Source: Aegilops tauschii subsp. strangulata
Lineage: Eukaryota > Streptophyta > Magnoliopsida > Poales > Poaceae
NCBI RefSeq assembly: GCF_002575655.3
Contig: NC_053037.3
Coordinates: forward strand, 141,619,207 to 141,683,206
Length of the DNA stretch: 64,000 bases
Reading direction: 5' to 3'
Shown: positions 31,435 through 43,461 of the stretch, piece after piece
How the letters are laid out: every line of letters begins with the position of its first letter
Numbering within the stretch: position 1 is the first letter of the stretch
Translations under genes and position numbers: made by a program
Notes under the pieces: generated by a model
The model's input: the letters and a program-made list of their open reading frames with translations, nothing else
The model's database searches: none
What the model was told of the DNA's origin: nothing

Positions 31435-33219
31435 ATGGATTCGCCAGGCGGTTCTCCTCCTCGTCGGGGCTGGGAGACCTTGGACGACGATCCTCTGGGA
31501 GAAATCGCACGCCGCTCCGACGTCCTCACTGCCGCAAGACTCGGTGCTTCCTGCACCAACTTTTTCAAGACAATGCTTAAAATGGCTTGGGAAAAGGCCA
31601 TGCTTGTTGGTCTTCCATGCGTCCTCGAGGAGAAGGTTCTTCTATGGGACAATCCTTCGAATAGTCCACCGCTCCCTGGCCATGGTTGCACGTTGACTCC
31701 GCTAGAGTTGCCGACGTTGAGAGGTAGTCGGATTTTGTCCGATGAGCAGGTCAGTAATGGAGTTTGATGATGTAGTACTTAGTTATTCCATTTCCATCCC
31801 GTAATTTCTCTGCTGCCCACCGTCTTATATATAGGTCTGGGTCGGTGCCAAAGAAGATTGGCTTGCATACCTCCGGCCAGATACCACCATCATTTTGCAC
31901 AACATCCACAGCAGTGCGGCCGTTCCGGTAGACCCCTTCTCCACCATTGGGATCGGCCTTCCGGACTGGCTGGGCTTGAATACGTATGATGATGCCTTCA
32001 TGAGATTGAAGAAGATAGCAATTGCGGACCCGCCGACAAAGCGACGCGGCTACGATGATTACTATCTCATTGCGGTGTTCGACATAAGGATTGCCATCAA
32101 TGCAAGAGGCAGTAACGGCAGAGGCTGGCGCATGTTGGCGGCGGCAGATTTGTACCCCTACACGTTCGAAGATGCCATGCGCCATCTAGGCCACATCTTC
32201 GCGGTGACAAGCCAGGGGACTTGTTTCATCTGGTTGCCATTCTATGGTACGAGAGATTACAAACGGAATGCACAAACCATCATTTGCATCCCCAACGGTA
32301 CTCCATTATTTTGCAGGGACCAGTCATCCCGCGATCAAAATAAGATCGCCGATCCTGGATGTGCATTTGCATCCGCGATTCGGCCTAACCTGGAACCTTG
32401 TAGCTGACTTTGGCATATTGGGATCAACTATCTTAGCAGTCGTTACCCATGGTACCACTGATGTGCAACATGGTCACACAATCTACCACGATCGGACCAT
32501 CACCATCTACCCAGGTATTCCATTTTTTAACCCTCTCACCTTCTCTTTCATTGGTGTACTAGTACTCTACTTACGTACTAGTAGGGGTACTTTTTACCTT
32601 GGAGGACGCGTATAGCTAGCTAGGCCCTTGAAGACTTGAACCCACTAGCTGCCACCATTTTTGTTTTTCCATGTCTTACTATCTCATCCATGTAGCCAAG
32701 AGTGGCTATATATAATAAGCCGGTTATTTTACTTCCTCTATACCGGAGTAGTACTATTTGCTGCACAGTATTACTAACCACCATATTTGAGCACAACATT
32801 ATTATGCATGGACCTTGACTATGTACGTCACCATGTGTCCAGATCTGAGATGCTGCGTGTACCAGATGAACTGCGCCGAGTTCGACCCCCGTGATGCTAC
32901 GTGGGTGCCCAGGAACACTCTTGGAGAGTACTCGCTTTTCATTGGGGACAGCTACCCCATTGTGAAGCGGATGCCACCTTCCTTGCACAACACGGAAGGC
33001 CTGCCGTTCATGAAGCATGGTTGTGTCTTCAGTGCGCACCGCCGGATGAACGACATGCTGGGACACGCTATGCCTGATTTATACCGCTTCAGCTTGGATG
33101 AATCTCCATCGTGTGGAACCGGACTAGAAAGCTGCGATAATGGTTCCCGTTGCCCACCGCTATGGATCGTGCCATCCATGAAGAACACCTGGGACTGGAA
33201 CCTGGAGGAGGACATGTAG
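31435..33219 (+). CDS. F-box protein, DUF295/KIB-like family, four exons
   Basis: Exons 31,435-31,749, 31,835-32,246, 32,317-32,514 and 32,843-33,219 join without a stop into 433 residues. Introns of 85, 70 and 328 bp all have GT-AG ends. Residues about 13-50 (WETLDDDPLGEIARRSD) fit an F-box, the helical module that binds SKP1 in SCF ubiquitin ligases. The rest fits the plant DUF295 beta-propeller-like region, with the characteristic late motif LGEYSLFIGDSYP (about 335-347) and a W-rich tail. Length is usual for the family (about 400). The start is the first ATG after a GC-rich leader and is followed at once by the F-box. The substrate cannot be told from sequence. Such genes are numerous and fast-evolving in grasses, so function in defence or development would be a guess. 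This is the only gene in the window that looks fully intact. Confidence 0.82.
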
Positions 33220-35266
33220 CCCATCTATAACGTGTAAGTGGAGTACGGTAAATTGTGAACGGTAGCGCTATGAATATATGTAGACTAGTCGTGCACAAAA
33301 TTTATCACATGAATTAGAGATGAACTTGTGTGGCATACTGGCATTTGTCCTTTAGAATTTATTACTAGTAAATGTGTTATGTGTACGTGCAACTTGTGTG
33401 GTTGTTGCACGGGCTCCAACACACTCTTTGAGAAAAAAAGGTGGCACAGCTTTGGATATACGTGACGTGGCGGCATCATGCAGTAGCATCGTTCGCTATA
33501 GTTGTAGTACGCTCCTACTAGGACGACAACTCCTATAAAACTTGGCGCTTGGCTCTTTGCCTCTTCGGGAGGTTCAACAGTTCGTACTCGTGTGAACCTT
33601 GCACTTGGCTCGTCGCCTCTTCAGAAGGTCCAACAATGATGATACTACAGTACACATTATGCTTCTGGCAATCTGACACCAATTGAACTGCTGCACGTCC
33701 ACTGTGAGGGCGAGGGAGAGGGAGAGGGCGCTGTACTCAAAACCATCTCCTCGTCCTGCGAACCACCGCGCACGTGGGCGAGGGAGAGGCGTAGTAAGCA
33801 AGCTTCTCCTCGTTCGGCGAGTTGATGGGACACATCAAAGCAGTACTAGTACTAGTCCATACTGCGTCCTTTCCGGTTAATATGGCTTAATTTGAAGTGA
33901 GAAAAATACACTGGCGGTCAACGTATGTAACAATACGCTCTTTACGGTCAGTATATATAGTTTTGCGGTGATTATACGATCACTAGCTCATCGTAGAGCA
34001 CCGTATTGCACCCTACTGACCGGCCACATAGTCGACGTGGCACTTTCTTGACTGGTTAAATTGTCACCTGGTTTCTGGGTCCCACCTATCAGTTGACAGA
34101 GCAAAGAAATCAGCTAAAAAACAAAGAGTGTAGTACATCTACACTTCCAATGCATTTAGCCTTTAATCTAAATCGATATCGATTGACTAATGCACCAACT
34201 TGTGCTCTAGGTATAGGCTACATGTCTATCCTTAATTACAGCATGCAACGACCTTCATTTAATGTTCTTCTCTCAATGGTCGCATGCACACATAAGTCTG
34301 CTACTTTTGGGCGTTAATTATGCCCTGGTCAATGTGTAAATCTCTAAATGTACAGTCTTTCACGGACGTAGGGAGTAGGTCGAGCACTTGAGCGTGAGCG
34401 TGTGTGTTGCGTCGTGTGCTGTGTGCCGCATGGGTGCGTCAGTGTTGCATGCGTCCATGTGTACGTGTGAGTGTTGCATGTTGCATGCATGCATGCATGG
34501 GGGTTACTCCCTCCCATTGACATGTTCATATTTCAAGCTTCCTCTGTTCCCTCCATATGGTGATACTCCCTATGTTCCCAAATACGGAGTAAAATCCTCC
34601 CTCTGTTCCCAAATACGGAGTAAAATCCTCCCTCTGTTCCCAAATACGGAGTATTTGTCTTTCTAGAGATTTCAACAAGTGACTACATACGGAGCAAAAT
34701 GAGTGAAGTGAGCGTAGAGGCATAGGGATAATGTAGAAAGGAAGTCTTCGCGATCCATTATTCCCCATCTTGGTCAGAGAGAACTATTCAACTAGTCTTC
34801 GCAGTGAAGTGACAATACACGCTGCAGCAGATGGGACAATTAATTAATAAGCTGAACCAACGTGTTGGTGTTACTAAATTAGCCTTACCCAGTACTGCCA
34901 TCATGTTTGCCAGTAGAGCACGCTTCTGTCCTCCATTAACTGACATATGGGCGCTCTTGTGGTAGACACATATGTCATCGGTGTAACTATTTACACTCCG
35001 AAGGACGGTATATCCTAGTAGTAGTAGTAGAATTGAGATTTAATGCACTTTCTTCCCCGTCTTCCACTCTTCTTCCTCCTCTCTTCTTCTTCCTCCTCTC
35101 TTCCCCATCGTCGGCGGCACACCATTTCCCCCTGCTCTCTGCTCGCCCGCCCGCGCTATCTTCCTTGGTAGCTCGCGCGTACCATATCCCCTCGCTCACT
35201 GCTCGGCCACACGAGGAGAAGCTTCTTCGCTCGCCCGCCCGAATCCACTTCCCCACTGGCTCGCAA
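33220..35266. other. gene-free stretch downstream of the F-box gene
   Basis: 33,540-33,635 holds a short direct repeat (CTTGGCTC..CGCCTCTTC). 33,765-33,845 is inverted-similar to 865-935. 33,900-34,060 is distantly inverted-similar to 6,575-6,710. 34,380-34,500 is a GTGTTGCATG-type minisatellite. 35,035-35,260 is pyrimidine-rich like a 5' leader and is broken by the gypsy LTR at 35,267; a disrupted plus-strand gene start is possible but not demonstrable. Confidence 0.4.
34562..34700. repeat. Stowaway MITE end, triplicated in tandem
   Basis: Three consecutive copies of a 31 bp unit (CTCCCTCTGTTCCCAAATAC, then GGAGTAAAATC) at about 34,566, 34,597 and 34,628. They run into the normal Stowaway interior (GAGATTTCAACAAGTGACTA). 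The MITE terminus has expanded as a small tandem array. Confidence 0.85.
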
Positions 35267-35866
35267 TGTCGGATCACAGGTTCTGACAAACCCTTAAGGT
35301 TCGAACTCTGGGGTGCGCGCGAAGTTCTTTCCCTCCTACCGATCCACGTCCTAACTAGCTAAGATCCCAAGCACGAACTCGACGAACTCACAACACGAAA
35401 GACACAAGATTTATACTGGTTCGGGCCACCGTTGTGGTGTAATACCCTACTCCAGTGTGGTGGTGGTGGATTGCCTCTTGGGCTGACGATGAACAATACA
35501 AGGGGAAGAACAACCTCCTGAGGTTGAGGTGTTCTTGTGCTTGGTGTGTGGCTAAGGATTGGGTGAGATGCCTCCGAATGAGTTCAGCCTGCCCTCTACT
35601 GTGGTGGCTAGTTCTACTTATATAGGCCCTGGTCCTCTCCCCAAATATTAAGAGGGAAGGGAGCCAACAACGGCCAATTTGAAAGGGGACAACTAGTACA
35701 GCTTATCCTGACAAAAGCGGTCTTCGCCTGCAAAAGGCTCTGGTGGTGACGCCGCCTTGGGCTCCATGGTGACCTCCGTCTTGCCGTCCTGCTGGTCTTG
35801 GTCTTGTTGCACCGATATGGGAACCTTTGCTTGATGCCTCGGTACTCTGCGTCTGCGCTTGCTCCC
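35267..35866 (-). repeat. gypsy 3' LTR, outer part
   Basis: Starts TGTCGGATCAC and is collinear with 52,041-52,362. It is interrupted at 35,866 by the copia element and resumes at 45,136. Confidence 0.9.
35618..35626 (-). promoter_or_regulatory. TATA box of the gypsy LTR
   Basis: CCTATATAAG on the minus strand (35,617-35,626) lies in the LTR part that is missing from the truncated 5' LTR at 52,041-52,362. The remaining 5' LTR therefore lacks this promoter. Confidence 0.6.
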
Positions 35867-37548
35867 TGAAAGCACAAGTGCTCCCTGGGTGATTTTGGTA
35901 ATTAATGTCAACATATCTCTTGTTGGACTAATGTTTCTACCTAGTATGTTTCAGATAAGTTCAACAATGGAGTGGCATGGACTAGAGGATGTGGAACCCC
36001 TTCAAAGTGCTAAAGACAAAGGATTGGCTCAACCTCAAAGCTCAGGACTCTACATTTTCTATTTTAGTGATCCAAGATCACATTGAGTCCATAGGAAAGC
36101 CAATACTATTAAGAGGGGATGAGGTGTTTCTTAATGGCTTGCTTGCTCAAAGTGCTTAGTGATATGCTCCAAAGCCCTCAACCACTTTCTCATATCCACA
36201 TATGTCCCAAACCAAAAGGTCAAACTCAGCCCCACCGATTCTTTCTATCCGGCGCCACCGAGTTTAATTTACATAGCCACTGCCAGAAACCCTAATCAAA
36301 TCGGTCTCACCGATAGGGATCTCGGTCTCACCAAGATGGGATTGCAAACTCTCTGTTGCCTATTGCAATAATTTCGGTCTCACCGAAATTTGCAATTGGT
36401 CGCACCGAGATTGCAATGCAAACTCTCTGTCACCCCTTCGTAACGTTTCGGTCTAACCGAGATGAGCGAATCGGTCCCACCGAGTTTGCCTGACCAACTC
36501 TCTGTTAGTCTATTACCAAAATCTGTCTCATCGAGTTTGTGTAATCGGTCTCACCGAGATTACGTTATGCCCCAACCCTAACGAAATTGGTCCCACCTAG
36601 TTGACGTGTCGGTCCCATCGAAACACCTAACGGTCACATTATGAACCAAATCGGTCTGACCGAGTTCTTTGAATCGGTCCCACCGAGTTTGGTGATTTGT
36701 GTGTAACGGTTAGATTTTGTGTGGAGGCTATATATACCTCTCCACCCACTCTTCATTCATGGAGAGAGCCATCAGAACATGCTTACACTTCCAACACATA
36801 TTTTCTGAGAGAGAACCACCTACACTTGTGTTGAGGTCAGGATATTCCATTCCAACCACATAAATCTTGATCTCTAGCCTTCCCCAAGTTGCTTTCCACT
36901 CAAATCTTCTTTCCACAAAATCCAAATGCTGTGAGAGAGAGTTGAATGTTGGGGAGACTATCATTTGAAGCACAAGAGCAAGGAGTTCATCATCAACACA
37001 CCATTTGTTACTTCTTTGAGAGTGGTGTCTCCTAGATTGGCTAGGTGTCACTTGGGAGCCTCCGACAAGATTGTGGAGTTGAACCAAGGAGTTTGTAAGG
37101 GCAAGGAGATCGCCTACTTCGTGAAGATCTACCCTAGTGAGGAAAGTCCTTCGTGGGCGACGGCCATGGTGGAATAGACAAGGTTGCTTCTTCGTGGACC
37201 CTTTGTGGGTGGAGCCCTCCGTGGACTCGCGCAACCGTTACCCTTCGTGGGTTGAAGTCTCCATCAACATGGATGTATGATAGCACCACCTATCGGAACC
37301 ACGGATAAAAAATCTACGTGTCTCCAAATTGCGTGTGCACACTCCAATCCCTTCCCTTTACATTCTTGCAACTTGCATGCTTTACTTTCCGCTGCTCATA
37401 TAATCTTGGCATAGTTGCTTGATATGTATTGTGAATGCTTAAACTTGTGCTAAAACTCCACATCAACATAAAGAATTAAAAACTGCAACTTTCCTTGATT
37501 AGAGTCTATTCACCCCCCCCCTCTAGACACCTCTTCTCGATCCTTTCA
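35867..37548 (+). repeat. copia 5' LTR, 1,682 bp
   Basis: Contains many copies of a TCGGTC(T/C)CACCGAG motif between about 36,230 and 36,700, a TATA box near 36,729 and a leader of about 800 bases. It pairs with 43,462-45,130. Confidence 0.95.
36727..36737 (+). promoter_or_regulatory. TATA box of the copia 5' LTR
   Basis: GCTATATATACC in an otherwise GC-balanced context, followed about 30 bases later by CCACTCTTCATTC, a plausible transcription start. The same box is at about 44,322-44,332 in the 3' LTR. Confidence 0.7.
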
Positions 37549-37550
37549 AT

Positions 37551-37562
37551 TGGTATCAGAGC
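37551..37562 (+). other. primer-binding site (initiator tRNA-Met)
   Basis: TGGTATCAGAGC, complementary to the 3' end of plant initiator methionine tRNA, begins two bases after the 5' LTR. This is the standard priming site of Ty1/copia elements. Confidence 0.92.
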
Positions 37563-37603
37563 TTTGGTCTCCATTGCCTTGGTTTAAACACCTTTGGAGG
37601 AAG

Positions 37604-38509
37604 ATGGATGTGTCTACTTTGGGGAGTCTTAGACGTAGAGTGCCTATTCTTGATGGAGAGTTCTTCTATGAGTGGAAAAATGAAATGCTTGAGATTTTCA
37701 ATGAATATCATTTGAACAAGTACATTACTAGTCCTTGTGCACCTCATATTGATCCTTTGCATCCTACACCCGAAGAGGATCTTGACATGATTCGCAATCT
37801 TAGAACTATCAATCTTATCATTAGAGGATTGCCCAAAAATTTGATTGCTAGTTTGCCTAATCTTGATTGTGCCTATACTATATGGAGATTTCTTGAGGAA
37901 CGATTTCCAAATTATTCCTTGAAAAATTTAGACGAAATTCTCCATAAGTCTATTGCGTTGAGTAAGATGAATTATAGTGATCCTAGCTTTGGTGATTGTC
38001 TATTTGAGCTTACCAATCTCATGCGTGCCAAAGGAGATGTTGGAATCATTAGCAATATCATTTCCGAAGCTATTAGAATTCATAAAGTAAACCATAGAAA
38101 TGATCATTTATCTAATGAATTATCCTCTCTAGGAGTTGATCAATCACAACATGATGTTGAACATGGATACTATGATGAGGATGATGATAGTGACTATGAT
38201 CTTGATGATGCTATGAGACACTTTGGTCTTATGGCAAATCTTCGCGGCTACATGGATGGAGGAAAGGAATGGGTCCTTGATAGTGGATGTACTGATCATA
38301 TGAATGGAGATAAAGATATGTTCTGTGAGCTTGCTGAAAATGACGGCCCTCGAAAGTATGTCACTTTTGGTGATAACTCAAAGGGTAAGGTGGTTGGCCT
38401 AGGTAAGGTGGCCATCTCACATGGTGGCTCGTTGAATCTGTTGGGTACAATTTACTTTCAGTATCTAGACTTGCTGATTTTGGTTTCAATGTCCTATTTA
38501 CTGAGGTAG
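37604..38509 (+). pseudogene. copia gag-protease, zinc knuckle missing, frameshifted end
   Basis: ATG at 37,604 begins a gag of the UBN2 type: FFYEWKNEML near residue 25 and INLIIRGLPKNLIASL near residue 70. It runs into the protease active site WVLDSGCTDHM (about 38,270-38,305). The CCHC zinc knuckle expected between gag and protease is absent. After a DDDSDYDLDDAMRHFG stretch the frame goes straight to protease, which points to an internal deletion. Near 38,446-38,456 the frame shifts by one base (one A seems lost from a short A run), so the published frame ends at 38,509 in unrelated residues. The integrase continues in another frame. Confidence 0.85.
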
Positions 38510-39807
38510 ATTGCCAAGTGTTTCGAAGAGACAATCATAAAATGGTCTTTACCGGTATACGTAGAGGTGATCTTTACATAGTTGATTTCACTAACAAGGC
38601 TCAACCTAGAACTTGCTTAATTGCTAAATCTTCTAAGGGTTGGGTGTGGCATAGAAGGCTAGGTCATGTGGGTATGCGAAATCTTGATAAGCTTAATAAA
38701 GGTGATCATATCCTTGGAATAAAAGATGTCATATTTGACAAGGATAGACTTTGTAGTGCTTGTGAGGCAGGAAAACAGGTTGGAGGAAGTCATCGCGCGA
38801 AGAACATCATGACCACGAGAAGACCACTCGAGCTACTTCACATGGATCTCTTTGGTCCCAATGCCTACAAGAGTCTCGGTGGTAATTCATTTGGTCTAGT
38901 CATAGTTGATGATTTTTCAAGATTTACGTGGGTGTTCTTTCTTGATGACAAATCGCAGGTCCAAAAGATCTTCAAAAATTTCGCTAGGAAGGCCCAAAAT
39001 CAATTTGATGGGAAGATCAAGAAGGTTCGGAGCGACAACGGAACGGAGTTCAAGAACGCAAATGTGGATACCTTTCTTGACAAAGAAGGGATTTCACACG
39101 AGTTATCGGCTACGTACACGCCTCAACAAAATGGAGTTGTTGAGAGAAAGAACCAGACTCTTATTGAGATGGCAAGAATGATGCTTGATGAGTACAAGAC
39201 TCCAAAACACTTTTGGGCGGAAGCGGTTGAGACAGCTTGTCATGCAACAAATCGCTTGTATCTTCACAAGCTACTCGGCAAGACGGCATACGAGCTCCTC
39301 ACCGGTAACAAACCCCAAGTTGGATACTTTCGAGTATTTGGCTCAAAGTGCTACATTCTTGATAAGCATCGTCGTTCTAAATTTGCTCCTAAATCTCATG
39401 AAGGTTTCCTACTTGGTTATGGCTCAAACTCTCACACTTACCGTGTCGACAACAATTTCACCCGAAAGGTTGAAGAAACGGTAGATGTGAAGTTTGATGA
39501 ATCTAACGGCTCGCAAGTAGAGCAATTGCCAATTGATGTTGGAGACAAAGACCCTTCGGAAGCAATCCAAGACTTGTCTATTCGCAAGATTCGTCCAACG
39601 GAGGTGAAGGAGACTACCTCGTCCGTCCAAGTGGAAGCTTCCACCTCACGACAAGGTGAACCGAGAATTGATACGAAAGCATCCACAAGTGGGACACACC
39701 AAGACAAAGAAAACGAGGAAGTACACCAAGATGAACATCAACAACGTCCTTCTCCACCACGACAAGAGAATGACAACGTCAACAATGAAGAAGACAAAGA
39801 AGAATAA
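38450..39807 (+). pseudogene. copia integrase
   Basis: The GAG_pre-integrase zinc-binding motif is present (WHRRLGHVGMRNL, then CSACEAGK). It is followed by the integrase core with its three acidic residues: D in HMDLFGPNAY, D in VRSDNGTEF and E in NGVVERKNQ. A Lys/Glu-rich linker leads to a stop TAA at 39,805-39,807. The same frame continues beyond that stop into reverse transcriptase, and the codon is preceded by GAAGAA and followed by CAA, so a CAA-to-TAA change is likely. The protein would insert the element cDNA into host DNA. Confidence 0.88.
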
Positions 39808-41522
39808 CAAGATGAAGAGGATGTTCCACCCCGAGCCAAGCCAAAGCTTCCACGAGTTCGAGCAAGAATCGCCAAAGACCATCCCGTCGAACAAATCTAC
39901 AATGATATCCAAACCGGGAGAAACACTCGCTCTAAAACTCGTTTGGCTAACTTTTGTGAACATTACTCATTCATCTCTAGCATTGAACCTATGAAGGTTG
40001 AAGAAGCATTGGAAGATCCGGATTGGATTAACGCCATGCATGAAGAGCTACACAACTTTGAGAGAAACCAAGTATGGACATTGGTCGAGAAGCCCGACAA
40101 CAACCACAACATCATTGGTACCAAATTGGTGTTTCGCAACAAGCAAGATGAAGATGGTCAAGTCGTCCGCAACAAAGCACGACTAGTCGCCCAAGGCTAC
40201 ACTCAAGTCGAAGGTATGGACTATGGTGAGACATATGCTCTCGTTGCTAGACTTGAGTCCATTCGCATCTTACTTGCTTATGCTAATCACCATGATATCA
40301 CCTTGTACCAAATGGACATTAAAAGTGCCTTTCTAAATGGTGAAATTGAGGAGGAAGTTTATGTTAAGCAACCTCCCGGCTTTGTCAACCCTAAGAAACC
40401 CAATCATGTTTACAAACTTCACAAAGCCCTTTATGGTCTTAAACAAGCTCCTAGAGCTTGGTATAAATGCTTGACCAAGTTCCTTATTGAAAAGGCATTG
40501 AAATTGGAAAAATTGATTCTACTCTTTTTACTAAAAGGGTTAATGGAGAACTATTTGTGTGCCAAATTTATGTTGATGATATCATATTTGGTTCGACTAA
40601 CCCTCATTTTAGTGAGAAGTTTGGAAAGCTAATGTCGGAGAAGTTTGAGATGTCTATGATGAGTGAACTCAAATTCTTTCTTGGTTTGCAAATCAAGCAA
40701 ACTAAGGAAGCTACCTTTGTTTCTCAAACAAAGTACACCAAGGACTTATTCAAGAAGTTCAATATGCAAGAATGCAAAGGTATGTCTACACCCATGCCTA
40801 CTAGTGGACATCTTGACTTGACCAAAGAAGGTGAACTGGTTGATCAAAAGGTTTACCGCTCTATGATTGGTTCATTGTTATATCTATGTGCCTCTCATAC
40901 TGATATTATGCTAAGTGTGTGCATGTGTGCACGATATCAAGCGGCCCCCAAAGAGTGTCATCTTAAGGCTGTGAAAAGGATAGTGACATACTTAATACAC
41001 ACACCAAATTTTGGCATTTGGTATCCTAAGAGGTCTTCTTTCGATCTTGTTGGTTACTCCGATTCGGACTATGTCGGAGACAAGGTTGATAGAAAGTCCA
41101 CTGCGGGTACTTGTCAATTTCTTGGTAGATCTCTTGTGTCTTGGTCCTCCAAGAAACAAAACTCGGTATCCTTATCCACCGCCGAAGCGGAATACATTGC
41201 CGCTGGTTCATGTTGTGCTCAATTACTTTGGATGACCCAAACTCTTAAAGATTATGGGATATATGTGAAACATGTTCCATTGCTTTGTGACAATGAAAGT
41301 GCTATCAAGATTGCACACAATCTCGTGCAACATTCTCGAACTAAGCATATTGAAGTTCGTCATCATTTCATTCGAGATCACGTTGCCAAAGGGGACATTG
41401 ATCTTAAGCATGTTCGCACCGATAAGCAATTAACGGATATATTCACCAAAACGCTTGATGAGAAAGTCTTTTGCTGTTTAAGAGGTGAATTGAACATCAT
41501 TGATGCTTCAAACTTGGAGTAG
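39808..41522 (+). pseudogene. copia reverse transcriptase and RNase H, one frameshift
   Basis: RVT_2-type reverse transcriptase: HNIIGTKLVFRNKQDEDG near 40,110, KARLVAQGYTQ near 40,175 and DIKSAFLNGEIEEEVYVKQP near 40,316. The polymerase motif YVDD is at about 40,569-40,580 but lies in a different frame, because one base is missing near 40,490-40,497. RNase H follows, with YSDSDYVGD near 41,055 and STAEAEYIAAG near 41,180, and the frame ends at 41,520-41,522. With the integrase stop and two frameshifts the element cannot make an intact polyprotein. Confidence 0.88.
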
Positions 41523-43461
41523 GAACTCCATTTGGATACATGCAAGGCATGAGCCTTTGACTAATCCTTGATATTTCTTTCATGATGCTATCTATATGTC
41601 TTGGATATTCTTGCACCCTTGCATGCTATCTAACCCTTGTAGGTACTTGGATGAATCTACATCCACGAAATTGCAACTCACTCATATCTTGAGCAATTTC
41701 TACATCACCAAGTCTCTACACAATGGTGGTTGAAGACAAGGAAGCACAAAACCCTTCAAATATATCCTTTGACAAATTATATGTTAAACCTTATGATTGT
41801 CATTTCGGATACACAAGTGCTCTTCCTTGCAAAACTAACCCATGTAGGTAGATGAACTCAAATTCCAAGTGGTGCTCCCAACTCTTGATGAGCTACATCA
41901 ACCTTGAGCAACCCACACAAGTTCAACTACATGATCAAGATCAACACCACCACCCAAGGTATGTTATTCCATCTTAGAGAAGCTTTACTCCAAATCATGG
42001 GGCAAAGCAACTCAACAAGATGTGAATACATCAAGATGCTTAAACGAAAAATGGTAACCCCCTTTTGAGCTTAAATAATGAGTATGACCTATGATCAAGT
42101 GCCCTCACTTGACTCCTAAGTCAATATACTCTAACGTAGGTGACTTTGTCACCGCCCAATTCTAGATGAAGTTCTCTTGTGTTTCCTTTTGCATTTGTCT
42201 CATGCATATGTGTTTCCCCTTTCAAAAAAAACTTCATCTAGATCTTTTCATTGCATTTCTTTTCTTTTTGTTCTGCATTTTCTGCATCCAATTCATTGCA
42301 AATCTTTCAGCTAATTCCTTGCAAATCCTTGTGAGATCTTAATTGCCTAGTGAGCTGAGGTGACAAGTGTTTTCACTGTGATGAACTCGGTCCCACCGGT
42401 TTGGTTTCTTCATCCCAACCGAGATCTTTCGGCGCCACCAAAGCACACAACTCGGTGCTACCGACTTCACTACTGGAAAGACAACTTGCCACTTATTCCT
42501 GCATTCATTTTGCTCCAGCTCCACTCAATGACTCTTGTCCTCTACCAGCATCATATTCGACTTGCTACTTTGCTTTGAGACTCAAGGACCAAACCCTTTT
42601 GAAATAAAAATCCAGAAGAACCCTTCTTGGAAATTGATGTCAAAGGGGGAGAGAGAGTATACATCAAAGCTTAAGCTTAATCATTCCTATAAGGGGAGAG
42701 AACACTCAGGGGGAGAGTGTAAGAAACAGAACACTCAGGGGGAGAGTGTAAGAAACCCCAGATGCTTGGTGTTCAAGAGGAGAGAAGTCACATGTCTTTA
42801 AGAGGGGAAAGACATGTTCATATTTGATTGTTTGCATTAGCTCTATTTTCTTTCTTTGCTCTGAGTTTCTGTTCCCTATCTTCTCCCAATATCCCATGCA
42901 AGATTCAGGGGGAGTAAGACATCTAAGGAAAGAAAATCCTCGAATTCATTGCACCTCTTTACCTTTGGGGACATGTCTATATCCAATAGAGTACTCAGTA
43001 CTCACTCTCTACATGTCATCCCAAACTTGGTACTCTTGTGGTTTCTTGTGTTTGCTCTGGCTATTAGAAGTATCTGTGTTATCTAACCTTGTTTACTCAG
43101 GTTCATTCTTTCCTAAGCCAACTCAAAGACCACAAGGTAAGTATATGCATCTCAGTCATGTGTATGAGGATCTCTTACTGTTGTACATACTGTTTGCAAG
43201 AAGGACTCATGAGCATGAAGGTACATTTCCTATATTTACATCATTTGCTCTGATGCATATAGCCAAGATACATGTAACACATGGATTACTCTGTCATGCT
43301 TATGCATTCACATGCTCCTTTGTTCCATATTTATATGATTGCATACATGTAGGGGGATCCTATGCATGTTACATGTATTTCCAAAGCTTTACTTGTTGTT
43401 CTCTATATCTTTATCTAAAGCTTTGATGTATGTTGTCATCAATTACCAAAAAGGGGGAGAT
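41523..43461 (+). other. copia 3' spacer and polypurine tract
   Basis: A non-coding spacer of 1.9 kb between pol and the 3' LTR, with repeated GGGGGAGAG words near 42,645-42,745. It ends in the polypurine tract AAAAAGGGGGAGAT (43,448-43,461). A 200-codon frame at 42,824-43,426 is hydrophobic and cysteine-rich but has no signal, start context or domain that supports an envelope-like gene. Confidence 0.75.

Noticed and set aside
42824..43426. 200-codon hydrophobic ORF between copia pol and the 3' LTR as an envelope-like gene
   Set aside because: SIRE-type elements can carry such genes, but this frame lacks a signal, a supporting splice or start and any recognisable pattern; it looks like chance openness in the spacer.
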